Source of the DNA: an uncultured Ruminococcus sp.
GTDB taxonomy: Bacteria > Bacillota > Clostridia > Oscillospirales > Ruminococcaceae
Direction: 5' to 3'
Length of the DNA: 42,443 bases
Assembly: GCA_902787365.1 (NCBI GenBank)
Contig: CADAGC010000004.1
Location: forward strand, 15,506 to 57,948
A program made the translations under genes and the position numbers. The notes under the pieces were generated by a model that did no database searches, was not told the origin of the DNA, and saw nothing but the letters and a program-made list of their open reading frames with translations. Numbering within the stretch: position 1 is the stretch's first letter; each line of letters begins with the position of its first letter. Positions 16,765-24,767 of this stretch are shown one piece after another.

Positions 16765-17160
16765 TCAAATAATGCTCTCGCCCTCGCCCATAACTGCTAT
16801 ATCAACAGCCGTGGCATCTTCAAGGTGAAAGACCATCATTTTATTTCCCGTTTCATCATTATATATGCCTCTGAGCTGCGGCATCGAATCAAGCATCGCC
16901 TCGGCATATTTCGGGTCAGTCTCAAAGACCGCCCTGCCTGTATATCTGAGCCAGTGCCCGTCGGGCTTGGCTGCGGCTATCTCGCACATAGGGTTAGCAG
17001 TCAGCTGCCTGTAAACCGCCTTAAAATCCCCCACTCCGAAAAGCACCTTTCCGTCCATTTCAAGATGTGCGCCGAGGGGGCGAAGCTTCGGCTGGCTGCC
17101 GTCTGCCGTTGCAAGGAAGAAGACCCCTGCCTCTGTCAGAAAATCATTTATCCTGCTCAT
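16765..17160 (-). CDS. pyridoxamine 5'-phosphate oxidase-like flavin-binding protein
   Basis: 131 residues with the split-barrel pattern of small PNPOx-like proteins: FFLATADGSQPKLRPLGAHLE, then VLFGVGDFKAVYRQLTANPMCEIAA, then WLRYTGRAVFETD. Such proteins bind FMN or F420-like cofactors. The short length argues against a true PdxH. The start at 17160 is preferred because GGAGGATCG lies 7 to 15 bp upstream; the longer reading to 17187 begins inside that leader. It is the first gene of an operon with the DHH gene. Confidence 0.78.
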   Translation of the reverse strand: MSRINDFLTEAGVFFLATADGSQPKLRPLGAHLEMDGKVLFGVGDFKAVYRQLTANPMCEIAAAKPDGHWLRYTGRAVFETDPKYAEAMLDSMPQLRGIYNDETGNKMMVFHLEDATAVDIAVMGEGESII

Positions 17161-17238
17161 AATATGCGATCCTCCGAAAATCACCATTATATTATGTATT
17201 TAGGGGCATTTTATAATTCAGATATATGCCCACAATAT

Positions 17239-17267
17239 ATTATACCATATTCCTTTAAAAATTTCAA
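17239..17267 (-). promoter_or_regulatory. sigma-A promoter of the PNPOx-like/DHH operon
   Basis: Minus-strand TTGAAA (17262-17267), 17-bp spacer, TATAAT (17239-17244). Confidence 0.8.
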
Positions 17268-17333
17268 GCATTTTTACCATATTTATTTGAGATTTCTTTC
17301 TTTTTACTGTCGGTAATGGATAAATAGCGCTCT

Positions 17334-18257
17334 TTACGCCAAAACCTTATCAAGAAAAGCCTTTACACAGTCCTTATACTCCTCGGGGGAAACGAGTATG
17401 CTCTCGGCGTGGGCAGCACCCTTTATGATATGCACTTCACTCACCCCTGCTGTGCGCTTTGCCATATCTTTTGAGTTTTGGGGGCTTATAAGGGCATCAT
17501 CCTCGCCGTGGATAAATAAAAGCGGCACTTTATTGTCATCAAGCGAATCTATCGGGCGCATATCAGAAAGATTATAGCCGTATCTGAAACCTGCCCCCAC
17601 ATCTGCAAGCTCAAAGAGGAACGAGGGCAGCTTTGCCGCCTTGAAGCCGCCTTTGAGCACATTCTCGATATCCGAAAAGCCGCAGTCTGCCACCGCAAAA
17701 TCAACATTCGGGGAATACTTAAGAGAAGCCACAGTCGATGCCGCACCAAGCGACTCGCCGTGAAGCCCAAGCACCGAGATATTATCATAGTGCTCTCTTG
17801 TGTCCTTGACAAGCTCGGCTATGTCCTGCCCCTCACGAATGCTGTAGGTGGTAAAGGTGCTCTCGTTCTCGCCGTGGCCTCGCAGGTCATAGATAACGCA
17901 GTTAAAGCCCAAGTCAAGATACATCTGCACATACTTGACCGCCCCGAAGCGGTTGTCGGTATAGCCGTGAGAGATTATTATGTATTTATCTGTCGGCACG
18001 GGGTTTTTGAGAAGCTGTGCGTGCAGGGTATACCCGTCATAGCTTTTGACAGTATAATCATGCTTTTCAAGGCCGTCATAGAACGACACATCGTAGTGCT
18101 CCTCCTGCCATTTCCTCGCTTCGTCAAGGGTCTGGCGCTTGCCCGTCACGATATACGCAGGCAGGCCTATCATTATGATAAGCGGCACGATGAGAACTAT
18201 CACCGCCGCAGCAATCAAAAGCCTTGTTCTTCTTTTAAGCCGTCTTGCCCTTGCCAT
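17334..18257 (-). CDS. membrane-anchored alpha/beta hydrolase
   Basis: 307 residues with an N-terminal signal anchor (about 12-36) after a basic head, then an alpha/beta-hydrolase domain. The triad is visible: nucleophile Ser169 in GLHGESLGA, Asp253 or Asp254 in HGEDDAL, and His283 in GAAHAES. The oxyanion strand reads ISHGYTDNR. This matches the extracellular peptidase/esterase-like group often annotated as alpha/beta hydrolase. The substrate is unknown. It lies 12 bp behind the flavodoxin fusion gene and shares its transcript. Confidence 0.82.
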   Translation of the reverse strand: MARARRLKRRTRLLIAAAVIVLIVPLIIMIGLPAYIVTGKRQTLDEARKWQEEHYDVSFYDGLEKHDYTVKSYDGYTLHAQLLKNPVPTDKYIIISHGYTDNRFGAVKYVQMYLDLGFNCVIYDLRGHGENESTFTTYSIREGQDIAELVKDTREHYDNISVLGLHGESLGAASTVASLKYSPNVDFAVADCGFSDIENVLKGGFKAAKLPSFLFELADVGAGFRYGYNLSDMRPIDSLDDNKVPLLFIHGEDDALISPQNSKDMAKRTAGVSEVHIIKGAAHAESILVSPEEYKDCVKAFLDKVLA

Positions 18258-18269
18258 AGATGCTCCTCC

Positions 18270-19370
18270 TTATCTGTTTTTCACCCAGTCATACAGCCGC
18301 TCTCTCGAATCGGGTATATCGTCGCAGTAGATACTCATTACCTCCTCGACATTGGCGCCCTTTGCCAGCTTTTTGACAGTCTCCGTGCTTGATGAGAAGC
18401 CGCTGCTGCCTTGCGTTGCCAAAAGATAGATGTTCTTGCCCGAAAAATCATTCTGCTCCAAAAACGTCGCTACGGGCATAGGCACATCGCCCCACCACAG
18501 CGGGTAGATAAGCACTATATCATCATAGCTGCTTATGTCGATAGGCTCTATTTCGGGGCGGGCGTCTTTATTCTTCTCGTCCATAGCCACGCCTATCGTG
18601 TCGTTATAGCTGCTGGGGTATTTCTTGCCTGTTATGGTTATTGGCTTTATCTCACAGCCTGTTATATCCTGCATCATAAGTGCGAGCAACTGGTCGCTGC
18701 CCATAAGCTCGCCGTCAGCAAGCATAAGCGATGCGCCCGAGACTGCATCAACGTCCTCCTCAAAGTCGGTGTTGCCGAGCCTTGTGAAATAGACTGTCAG
18801 CACCTTGCCGCCCGTCCACTCGGTCTTATCGCCGCTCACCTTATCGGAGAGGGATATGTCAACCTTTTTAAAGTGCCTGTTCATATAGGGCACGAGGGCA
18901 AGGCCTACAGCCGCCGCTGCTATCACCGCAAGGGTAGTGAGTATCACGGGCTTTTTCTTGCTTTTTGCGACTATTATAAAGTGCATTCCGCCGTGCGCCG
19001 CCGCAACAGACAGCACAGCCGTTGCAAGGTATCGGTGCAGGTCAGCACTTCCGAGATAGTTAAACCACGAAAACACAAGGCGTGACACGCCCATACTGCT
19101 AAGCGCAAGTATCAGGCAAAGCAGCATCAGAGCCGCTGTGAGCATATCTGAAACAAGCCGCAGCTTTGGGCGCTTGCTCTCACGCTTTTTAAAAAGGGCC
19201 GCAAACCACCAGCGCTTTATTACGATATGTATCACCACGCAGGCAAAAAAGCCCAATCCCAATATCTCGTGGACGGTATTGCCGGTAAAAATATAAAGCA
19301 TCTGAACAACAAGCAGCAGATACATAGCAGCATCTACTGCAAAGCCTATGGTCTTTTTGGCGTTTTTCAT
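18270..19370 (-). CDS. DUF4405-like membrane domain fused to a flavodoxin domain
   Basis: 366 residues. The first 170 carry about four membrane helices with His residues in them (HEILGLGFFACVVIHIVIKRWW, and HRYLATAVLSVAAAHGGMHFI). This is a DUF4405/cytochrome b-like pattern that could bind heme. After a fifth hydrophobic segment comes a flavodoxin_4-like domain from about residue 212: VLTVYFTRLGNT (FMN phosphate loop, atypically lacking the usual Ser/Thr run), IYPLWWGDVPMP and LLATQGSSGFSSS. The family flow would be electrons between FMN and a membrane heme, presumably at the outer face (inference). The start at 19370 has AAAGGAG 7 bp upstream. Confidence 0.8.
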   Translation of the reverse strand: MKNAKKTIGFAVDAAMYLLLVVQMLYIFTGNTVHEILGLGFFACVVIHIVIKRWWFAALFKKRESKRPKLRLVSDMLTAALMLLCLILALSSMGVSRLVFSWFNYLGSADLHRYLATAVLSVAAAHGGMHFIIVAKSKKKPVILTTLAVIAAAAVGLALVPYMNRHFKKVDISLSDKVSGDKTEWTGGKVLTVYFTRLGNTDFEEDVDAVSGASLMLADGELMGSDQLLALMMQDITGCEIKPITITGKKYPSSYNDTIGVAMDEKNKDARPEIEPIDISSYDDIVLIYPLWWGDVPMPVATFLEQNDFSGKNIYLLATQGSSGFSSSTETVKKLAKGANVEEVMSIYCDDIPDSRERLYDWVKNR

Positions 19371-19409
19371 AGTACGGCTCCTTTCGGCATGCGCTTTATC
19401 TTGCTGTAT

Positions 19410-19438
19410 ATTATAGCACATTTTAAACTTATTTGCAA
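19410..19438 (-). promoter_or_regulatory. sigma-A promoter of the flavodoxin-fusion/hydrolase operon
   Basis: Minus-strand TTGCAA (19433-19438), 17-bp spacer, TATAAT (19410-19415). Confidence 0.7.
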
Positions 19439-19485
19439 GACAGAAGCAAGTCAATATACACAAATAACGCCGCCTTTTTTCTGTA

Positions 19486-19514
19486 TTGACTTTAATATGA
19501 TAAAGCGGTATAAT
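19486..19514 (+). promoter_or_regulatory. sigma-A promoter of the nitroreductase gene
   Basis: TTGACT (19486-19491), 17-bp spacer, TATAAT (19509-19514), divergent from the flavodoxin-fusion promoter 48 bp away. Confidence 0.8.
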
Positions 19515-19547
19515 AATATAAAGTTTAAGTACAGGAGGCAGATACAT

Positions 19548-20072
19548 ATGAACGAAACTATAAACGCGCTAAAACAAAGACGCAGCATAAGGGGCTTTAC
19601 GCCCGAAATGCCTAAGAAAGATGACATTGACGCCATAATAGACGCAGGGCTTTATGCCGCCAACGGCAGAGGAAAGCAGGCGGTCATCACCATAGCCGTG
19701 ACCGACAAGCAGACCCGTGACAGACTTAGTGATGACAACAGAAAAATCGGCGGCTGGGACGAGGGGTTTGACCCGTTCTACGGCGCACCTGCTATACTCA
19801 TTGTGCTTGCCGACAAGAGCGTACCCACCTATATCTACGACGGCAGCCTTGTTATGGGCAACCTTATGAACGCCGCATATTCTTTGGGGCTTGGCAGCAT
19901 ATGGATACACCGAGCAAAGGAAGAATTCGAGCAGCCCTATTACAAGGAGCTGTTAAAGAGCCTCGGTATTGAGGGCGAATGGGAGGGCATAGGCCATGTT
20001 GCCTTAGGCTTCCCCGCAAGCGACACCCCTGCCCCCGCACCGAGAAAAGAGGGAAGAGTTTATTACATATAA
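19548..20072 (+). CDS. nitroreductase-family flavoprotein
   Basis: 174 residues. The N-terminal FMN-binding motif RRSIRGFTPEMPKKDDIDAIIDAGLYAANGRGKQ and the YDGSLVMGNLMNAAYSLGLGSIWIHRAKEEF segment are characteristic of the NfsA/FRP-like superfamily. The short length is typical of clostridial members. Such enzymes reduce nitro, quinone or flavin substrates with NAD(P)H. The ATG at 19548 has AGGAGG 9 bp upstream. It is divergent from the flavodoxin fusion, so both could belong to one redox response. Confidence 0.88.
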   Translation: MNETINALKQRRSIRGFTPEMPKKDDIDAIIDAGLYAANGRGKQAVITIAVTDKQTRDRLSDDNRKIGGWDEGFDPFYGAPAILIVLADKSVPTYIYDGSLVMGNLMNAAYSLGLGSIWIHRAKEEFEQPYYKELLKSLGIEGEWEGIGHVALGFPASDTPAPAPRKEGRVYYI

Positions 20073-20100
20073 ATAAGAAATAATAAAGAATAAAAAAGGT

Positions 20101-20115
20101 GTGCCCTTCGGGCAC
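20101..20115 (+). terminator. hairpin after the nitroreductase gene, weak terminator
   Basis: GTGCCC/GGGCAC stem with a CTTCGG-type cap, but no T tract follows. It may only attenuate transcription into the next operon. Confidence 0.3.
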
Positions 20116-20146
20116 GGATCTTAAAAATCATCGCCCTCAAATACAA

Positions 20147-20235
20147 GCTGACCCCGAGGTGATTCCTTGGGAACTTAGAAAGGCCTTTAGGTCTTTCTAA
20201 GTTTCCAAGCCTCTCCAATCGCCGAGTGGGTCAGC
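20147..20235. repeat. 89-bp near-palindromic hairpin element
   Basis: The ends GCTGACCC (20147) and GGGTCAGC (20235) are exact inverted repeats. Moving inward, GGTGATT pairs with AATCGCC and TTGGGAACTTAGAAAG pairs with CTTTCTAAGTTTCCAA (one mismatch) around the core GCCTTTAGGT. The whole element can therefore fold as one long hairpin. No target-site duplication or ORF is visible. It may be a small palindromic repeat (MITE or REP-like) or a leader structure. Confidence 0.7.
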
Positions 20236-20244
20236 GCAGGGGGT

Positions 20245-20263
20245 ATGGGGGCCATGCCCCCAT
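20245..20263 (+). promoter_or_regulatory. GC-rich hairpin just before the amrB-amrA ribosome site
   Basis: A perfect 8-bp stem (ATGGGGGC/GCCCCCAT) with a three-base loop, ending 7 bp before the ribosome site AGGAG at 20271. It could affect translation or RNA stability. Confidence 0.5.
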
Positions 20264-20282
20264 TAGGAATAGGAGTGATACT

Positions 20283-21608
20283 ATGCCGATAGAAGCTGCA
20301 TTCATAGTGCCGCACCCGCCGCTGATAGTTCCGCAGATAGGGCGTGGCGAGGAGAAAAAGGTCATAAAGACCATTCGCTCATACGAGCAGGTGGCAGACG
20401 AGATAGCAAGGCTAAAGCCCGACACTATCATCATCACAAGCCCCCATTCGGTGATGTACGGCGACTATTTCCACATATCGCCCGGCGAGGGGGCAAGGGG
20501 CAGCTTTGCGCAGTTTCGTGCGCCGCAGGTGAGCTTTGACGAGAAGTACGACACCGAGCTTGTGAGCCTGATAGAGCAGTATGCGCAGTATGCAGGCCTG
20601 CCCGCAGGCACGCAGGGCGAGCGTGACCCGATGCTTGACCACGGAACAATGGTGCCGCTTTATTTCATAAGGCAAAAATATCAGGGCGGGCGTATAGTGC
20701 GAATAGGCCTTTCGGGGCTGCCTTTTGCAATGCACTATGAGCTTGGCAGGCTTATCAAAAAGGCCGCGACCACCCTCGGGCGGCGAGCGGTGTTCGTGGC
20801 AAGCGGCGATCTTTCCCACAAGCTGCAAGCCTACGGCCCATACGGCTTTGCAAAGGAAGGCCCCGAGTATGACAGGCGGCTTATGGACGTTTGCTCACGG
20901 GCGGCGTTTTCAGAGCTTTTGCGGTTTGATGAGGGCTTTTGCGATAAGGCGGCAGAGTGCGGCCACAGGTCGTTTATCATAATGGCGGGCGCACTTGACG
21001 GGGTGAGCGTCACCCCCAATCCCCTATCCCACGAGGATATAACGGGCGTGGGCTACGGGGTCATAACCTTTCACCCGAAGGAGGAAGAGCAGATGAGTAA
21101 TGACCCATACGTAAACCTTGCAAGGCAGACGGTGGAGCTTTATATCAAAGAGGGCAGAGTGCCGAAAGTCACCGATGATCTGCCGAGGGAGATGCTTGAC
21201 ACACAGGCGGGAGCGTTTGTTTCGATTCACAAAAACGGCGACCTGCGGGGCTGCATAGGCACGATACTCGCCACAAAGCAAAACCTCGCCGAAGAGATAA
21301 TCTCAAACGCCGTCAGCGCCTCGACCAAAGACCCGAGATTTCCGCCCATAACCCGTGAGGAACTTAAAGACTTAGAGATAAACGTCGATGTGCTAAGCGA
21401 GCCCGAGCAGATAAGCTCTACCAACGAGCTTGACGTAAAGCGCTACGGCGTTATAGTCAGCCACGGCTACAGGCGGGGGCTGCTGCTGCCCGACTTAGAG
21501 GGCGTTGACACGGTAGAGCAGCAGATACAGATAGCCATGATGAAAGGCGGCATATCCCCTGATGAGGAGATAACGCTGCACAGGTTTGAGGTCATCAGAC
21601 ACGTATAA
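20283..21608 (+). CDS. amrB-amrA: AmmeMemoRadiSam system fusion: MEMO1-like (B) plus AMMECR1 (A)
   Basis: 441 residues in two domains. Residues 1 to about 265 form a MEMO1/extradiol-dioxygenase-like fold, with metal-ligand His in VPHPP (His11), SPHS (about 54) and LDHGT (about 120). Residues about 273-441 form an AMMECR1 domain with the hallmark LRGCIGTI (about 321-328) and STKDPRFPP. The start at 20283 is set by AGGAG 7 bp upstream. In many Firmicutes these modules and a radical SAM enzyme form the AmmeMemoRadiSam cluster, whose chemistry is, to my knowledge, not settled. The radical SAM gene follows 100 bp downstream. Confidence 0.9.
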   Translation: MPIEAAFIVPHPPLIVPQIGRGEEKKVIKTIRSYEQVADEIARLKPDTIIITSPHSVMYGDYFHISPGEGARGSFAQFRAPQVSFDEKYDTELVSLIEQYAQYAGLPAGTQGERDPMLDHGTMVPLYFIRQKYQGGRIVRIGLSGLPFAMHYELGRLIKKAATTLGRRAVFVASGDLSHKLQAYGPYGFAKEGPEYDRRLMDVCSRAAFSELLRFDEGFCDKAAECGHRSFIIMAGALDGVSVTPNPLSHEDITGVGYGVITFHPKEEEQMSNDPYVNLARQTVELYIKEGRVPKVTDDLPREMLDTQAGAFVSIHKNGDLRGCIGTILATKQNLAEEIISNAVSASTKDPRFPPITREELKDLEINVDVLSEPEQISSTNELDVKRYGVIVSHGYRRGLLLPDLEGVDTVEQQIQIAMMKGGISPDEEITLHRFEVIRHV

Positions 21609-21708
21609 ATGCATAATTAAGGTATCGGCGCTAAGCGCCGATGATATCAAAAGAATTGGTATACCCAACAAACAATGACCGTCAAATGATTTATGCGGGG
21701 GTGAAAAA

Positions 21709-22545
21709 ATGGCAAGATGTAAGGTCTGCTTCAGGCATTGTGAGCTTAAAGAGGGGCAGACGGGCTTTTGCGGGGCAAGGGTCTGTGAGGGCGGCGAGAT
21801 AACCGCCAAAAACTACGGCAAGATAACCGCTATCGCCCTCGACCCCATAGAGAAAAAGCCACTTGCACGCTTTGAGCCCGGGGCATACATACTATCGGTG
21901 GGCAGTTTCGGCTGCAACCTGCGCTGCCCGTTCTGTCAGAACAGCGGCATATCCTGGGCGGAGGAAGCCCTTGAATATGACGAGCGTGCGCAGCAGATAA
22001 CGCCGCAGCAGCTGGCTTCTCTTGCGTATGAGTACAGGCCAAAGGGCAACATAGGCGTGGCGTTCACCTATAACGAGCCGCTTATTGGCTTTGAATTTGT
22101 GCGTGACACCGCACGACTTGTCAGCGAGCGTGGAATGAAAAACGTGCTTGTGACTAACGGCTGCGCCACCCTTGATACACTTGCAGAGATCTCCCCTTAC
22201 ATTGATGCTATGAACATAGACCTTAAGTGCTTTAATGCTGACACCTACAGCCACACGCTGGGCGGCGACCTGCAAACGGTGCTTGACTTTATAACGCAGG
22301 CGCACAAGACGGCACACATTGAGCTTACTACCCTTATCGTGCCGGGAATGAACGACAGCGAAGGTGAGATAAGAGAGCTTAGCTCGTGGATAGCCGCACT
22401 TGATAACGAGATACCGCTGCACCTGTCACGCTTTTTCCCACGCTTCAAGATGACCGACAGAACGGCGACAGATGTAAGGCTTGTCTATCACCTTGCAGAT
22501 GTGGCAAGAGAGAAGCTTAAATACGTATACACAGGCAACTGCTGA
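21709..22545 (+). CDS. amrS: AmmeMemoRadiSam system radical SAM enzyme
   Basis: 278 residues. The radical SAM 4Fe-4S motif CxxxCxxC is at Cys69, Cys73 and Cys76 (GCNLRCPFCQN). An additional N-terminal CxxC...C set (CKVCFRHC, GFCGAR) is typical of the PflA-like AmrS group. The SAM-binding GG-like strand VAFTYNEP and the later NIDLKCFN follow the family pattern. The gap from the amrB-amrA stop contains an 8-bp hairpin (ATCGGCGC/GCGCCGAT, 21624-21642) without a T tract. GGGGGTG serves as ribosome site. nagA starts 10 bp behind the stop. Confidence 0.9.
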   Translation: MARCKVCFRHCELKEGQTGFCGARVCEGGEITAKNYGKITAIALDPIEKKPLARFEPGAYILSVGSFGCNLRCPFCQNSGISWAEEALEYDERAQQITPQQLASLAYEYRPKGNIGVAFTYNEPLIGFEFVRDTARLVSERGMKNVLVTNGCATLDTLAEISPYIDAMNIDLKCFNADTYSHTLGGDLQTVLDFITQAHKTAHIELTTLIVPGMNDSEGEIRELSSWIAALDNEIPLHLSRFFPRFKMTDRTATDVRLVYHLADVAREKLKYVYTGNC

Positions 22546-22555
22546 AAGGAGCACT

Positions 22556-23680
22556 ATGGAAAGCTATACACTAAAACACGGCCTTGTTTTTACAGAGAAC
22601 TGCCGCTTTGAACCGCTTGATGTGGCCTTTTCGGGCGGCGTGATAACAGATATCGCCCCCGATATTCAAAGCGGCGAGGTGATAGACTGCAAGGGCTGTT
22701 ACCTGCTGCCGGGGCTTGTTGACATTCACCTGCACGGCTGCATGGGGCATGATGTGTGCGACGGCGACACACGCTCGCTTTCGGCTATTGCAGGGTATGA
22801 GTTTTCCCACGGTGTTACGGCATTCTGCCCGACCACAATGACCATACCCGACGACAGGCTGAAAGCGGTGCTTATGTCGCTTAAAGCCTATACAACGCAG
22901 GCGAAAATGCAGGGCAAGGCGAAGATGATAGGCGTTCACCTCGAAGGGCCTTTCGTATCAAAGGATATGTGCGGCGCACAGAGCAGCGACAGCACACAGC
23001 TGCCCTCTGCCGAAAAGCTTATGGAATATCAGTCGCTCACGGGCGGGCTGATACGTCTTGTGACGATAGCACCCGAGATTGAGGGTGCGGCAAAAATGAT
23101 AAGCGAGTGCGGCGGCGAGTTTCATTTTTCTCTCGGGCACACGGCGGCAGATTATGATACCGCCAAGGCCGCCCTTGCCGCAGGGGCAGACCACATCACA
23201 CATCTTTTCAACGCCATGCCGCCCTTTCATCACCGTGAAACGGGCGTGATAGGTGCGGCCTTTGATGAGGGAAAATGCTATGCCGAGCTTATCTGTGACG
23301 GGGTGCATATATCGCCTACGGCGGTGAGGGCGGCGTTTAAGCTGTTCGGTGATGAGCGCATTATTCTCATAAGCGACAGCATGGAGGGCACGGGAATGCC
23401 CGACGGCAGCTACACATTAGGCGGCCAGCGTGTATTCAAGCGTGGCGCACAGGCTTCTCTTGAAAACGGCACCCTCGCAGGAAGTGTAACTAATCTCTAT
23501 GGCTGCATGAAAACCGCCGTGTCAATGGGCATACCGCTTGAGAGTGCCGTGCGTGCGGCGACCATTAACCCTGCCCGTTCGGTGGGGTGTGATGACAGAT
23601 TCGGCAGCATAGTCAAGGGCAAGGCCGCACATTTTGTGATAGCCGACAAGGCCGACCTTTCAATAAAAAGAGTAATTTAA
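22556..23680 (+). CDS. nagA: N-acetylglucosamine-6-phosphate deacetylase
   Basis: 374 residues of the amidohydrolase superfamily, normal NagA length. The metal and substrate motifs are in order: DIHLHG (about 55-60), HLEGPF (about 128), LGHT (about 195), HLFNAMPPFHHR (about 216-227) and the catalytic Asp in ISDSMEG (about 272). The enzyme removes acetate from GlcNAc-6-P for amino-sugar use or cell-wall recycling. It starts 10 bp after amrS with AAAGGAG in front, so it is in the AmmeMemoRadiSam transcript; nagB is not in the window. Confidence 0.92.
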   Translation: MESYTLKHGLVFTENCRFEPLDVAFSGGVITDIAPDIQSGEVIDCKGCYLLPGLVDIHLHGCMGHDVCDGDTRSLSAIAGYEFSHGVTAFCPTTMTIPDDRLKAVLMSLKAYTTQAKMQGKAKMIGVHLEGPFVSKDMCGAQSSDSTQLPSAEKLMEYQSLTGGLIRLVTIAPEIEGAAKMISECGGEFHFSLGHTAADYDTAKAALAAGADHITHLFNAMPPFHHRETGVIGAAFDEGKCYAELICDGVHISPTAVRAAFKLFGDERIILISDSMEGTGMPDGSYTLGGQRVFKRGAQASLENGTLAGSVTNLYGCMKTAVSMGIPLESAVRAATINPARSVGCDDRFGSIVKGKAAHFVIADKADLSIKRVI

Positions 23681-23693
23681 GGAGGAGCGTGCT

Positions 23694-24632
23694 ATGTTTT
23701 TTAAGAAAAAGCCACAACCCGACACAGACATTGACCCCGACATAATAGTTGTGCATAAGCCTGACCCCTTGGCCTGCGGCGGCACATATGCCACTCAGCG
23801 CAAAAACGCCCCCACCGAGATAGCGTCGCAGGATATGACTATGTTTATGGCGGATTCTTCGTTTACTGTAATGGTAGTTGACATAAACGAGGGCGAGCAG
23901 CGCATTGACCGCCTTTCGGCCTATGCAGCACCTGCAAATGGCGGCACGTTTCTTTATCTATACAAGGGCGTGAGATATGAAAAGCGCCCTGCAAGCGTTG
24001 CCCTTATAAAAGCTGACATAATGCCCGAGCTTGTAAGGGTCGTCAACGAGCAGAAAATGGCCACGGGCAACGGCTATCACTCAAACACCGCAGGCCTGCC
24101 CGAAAACTTCGGCGGCAGCGTTGACATAAGATACGCAAGCGGCGAGCAGATAAGCTATTCAAACAACCAATGCCCGATTTTCTCATACGAAACGGGGCAG
24201 AAGATAATCGAGGTGTTTGAGCGTGCTATGCAGAGCGAGCGTGTTGCCCTGCCGGATGTGACAGACCTTGTTAAGATAGAATTTGATGAGCAGCGCAAAA
24301 ACGGCGGCTTCACAAAGGCAGAGCTTACCATAAATGCTGACGGCACAGGTGTCAACAAAAAGCAAAGCCGCTATGAAGACCCTAAAGTTTTTGAGAGCGA
24401 GAAGCCCGTTGAAGCGGAAAGCATTGAAGCGATAAAGCAGAGCATAACAGGCTGCGGCATTCTCGCTTGGAACGGCCTGCCCGAAAGCGGCTATACACCC
24501 CTGAGCAGCAAGAAGCTGACATTCTTTTTTAAAGACGGCAGCGAGGTGACGGTGCCTGACGGGCTTATGCTGCCTTTCGGCATAAGCGGCGGTTTCTTTA
24601 ATATCGAGCTGGAAATGACGACTAAACACTAA
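23694..24632 (+). CDS. uncharacterised protein in the amr-nagA operon
   Basis: 312 residues, soluble, no signal peptide. I do not recognise a family. Visible features are a basic start (MFFKKKPQP), a mixed alpha/beta body, and a C-terminal repeat-like ending (LTFFFKDGSEVTVPDGLMLPFGISGGFFNIELE). It follows nagA by 13 bp with GGAGGAGCG before the ATG, so it is the last gene of the operon. A terminator follows 30 bp later. Confidence 0.65.
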   Translation: MFFKKKPQPDTDIDPDIIVVHKPDPLACGGTYATQRKNAPTEIASQDMTMFMADSSFTVMVVDINEGEQRIDRLSAYAAPANGGTFLYLYKGVRYEKRPASVALIKADIMPELVRVVNEQKMATGNGYHSNTAGLPENFGGSVDIRYASGEQISYSNNQCPIFSYETGQKIIEVFERAMQSERVALPDVTDLVKIEFDEQRKNGGFTKAELTINADGTGVNKKQSRYEDPKVFESEKPVEAESIEAIKQSITGCGILAWNGLPESGYTPLSSKKLTFFFKDGSEVTVPDGLMLPFGISGGFFNIELEMTTKH

Positions 24633-24662
24633 TGCACAATTACGGCTGCGCCGTGACAATAA

Positions 24663-24708
24663 AGCGCCCCGAGAGAAAATTCCTCCCGAGGCGCTGTGTT
24701 TTTTTAAT
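24663..24708 (+). terminator. terminator of the amr-nagA operon
   Basis: AGCGCC/GGCGCT outer stem with an inner GAG/CTC pairing, followed by GTG and T7. Confidence 0.75.
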
Positions 24709-24732
24709 CTATCCGCCGCAGGCGGATACCTC

Positions 24733-24765
24733 AACTGTTAACTGTTACCTGTTAACTGTTAACTG
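24733..24765. repeat. tandem 7-bp repeats, AACTGTT type
   Basis: Five consecutive 7-bp units: AACTGTT, AACTGTT, ACCTGTT, AACTGTT and a partial AACTG. They end 3 bp before the stop codon of the convergent ATPase gene. A small hairpin (ATCCGCC/GGCGGAT) precedes them. Confidence 0.75.
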
Positions 24766-24767
24766 AA

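Noticed and set aside
20226-20282. An extended N-terminus for the AmrB-AmrA fusion
   Set aside because: The extra 19 residues would be encoded by the leader hairpin and have no ribosome site, whereas AGGAG precedes the ATG at 20283.
24733-24765. The heptamer array as a small CRISPR
   Set aside because: Units are directly adjacent without spacers, and no cas genes are present.
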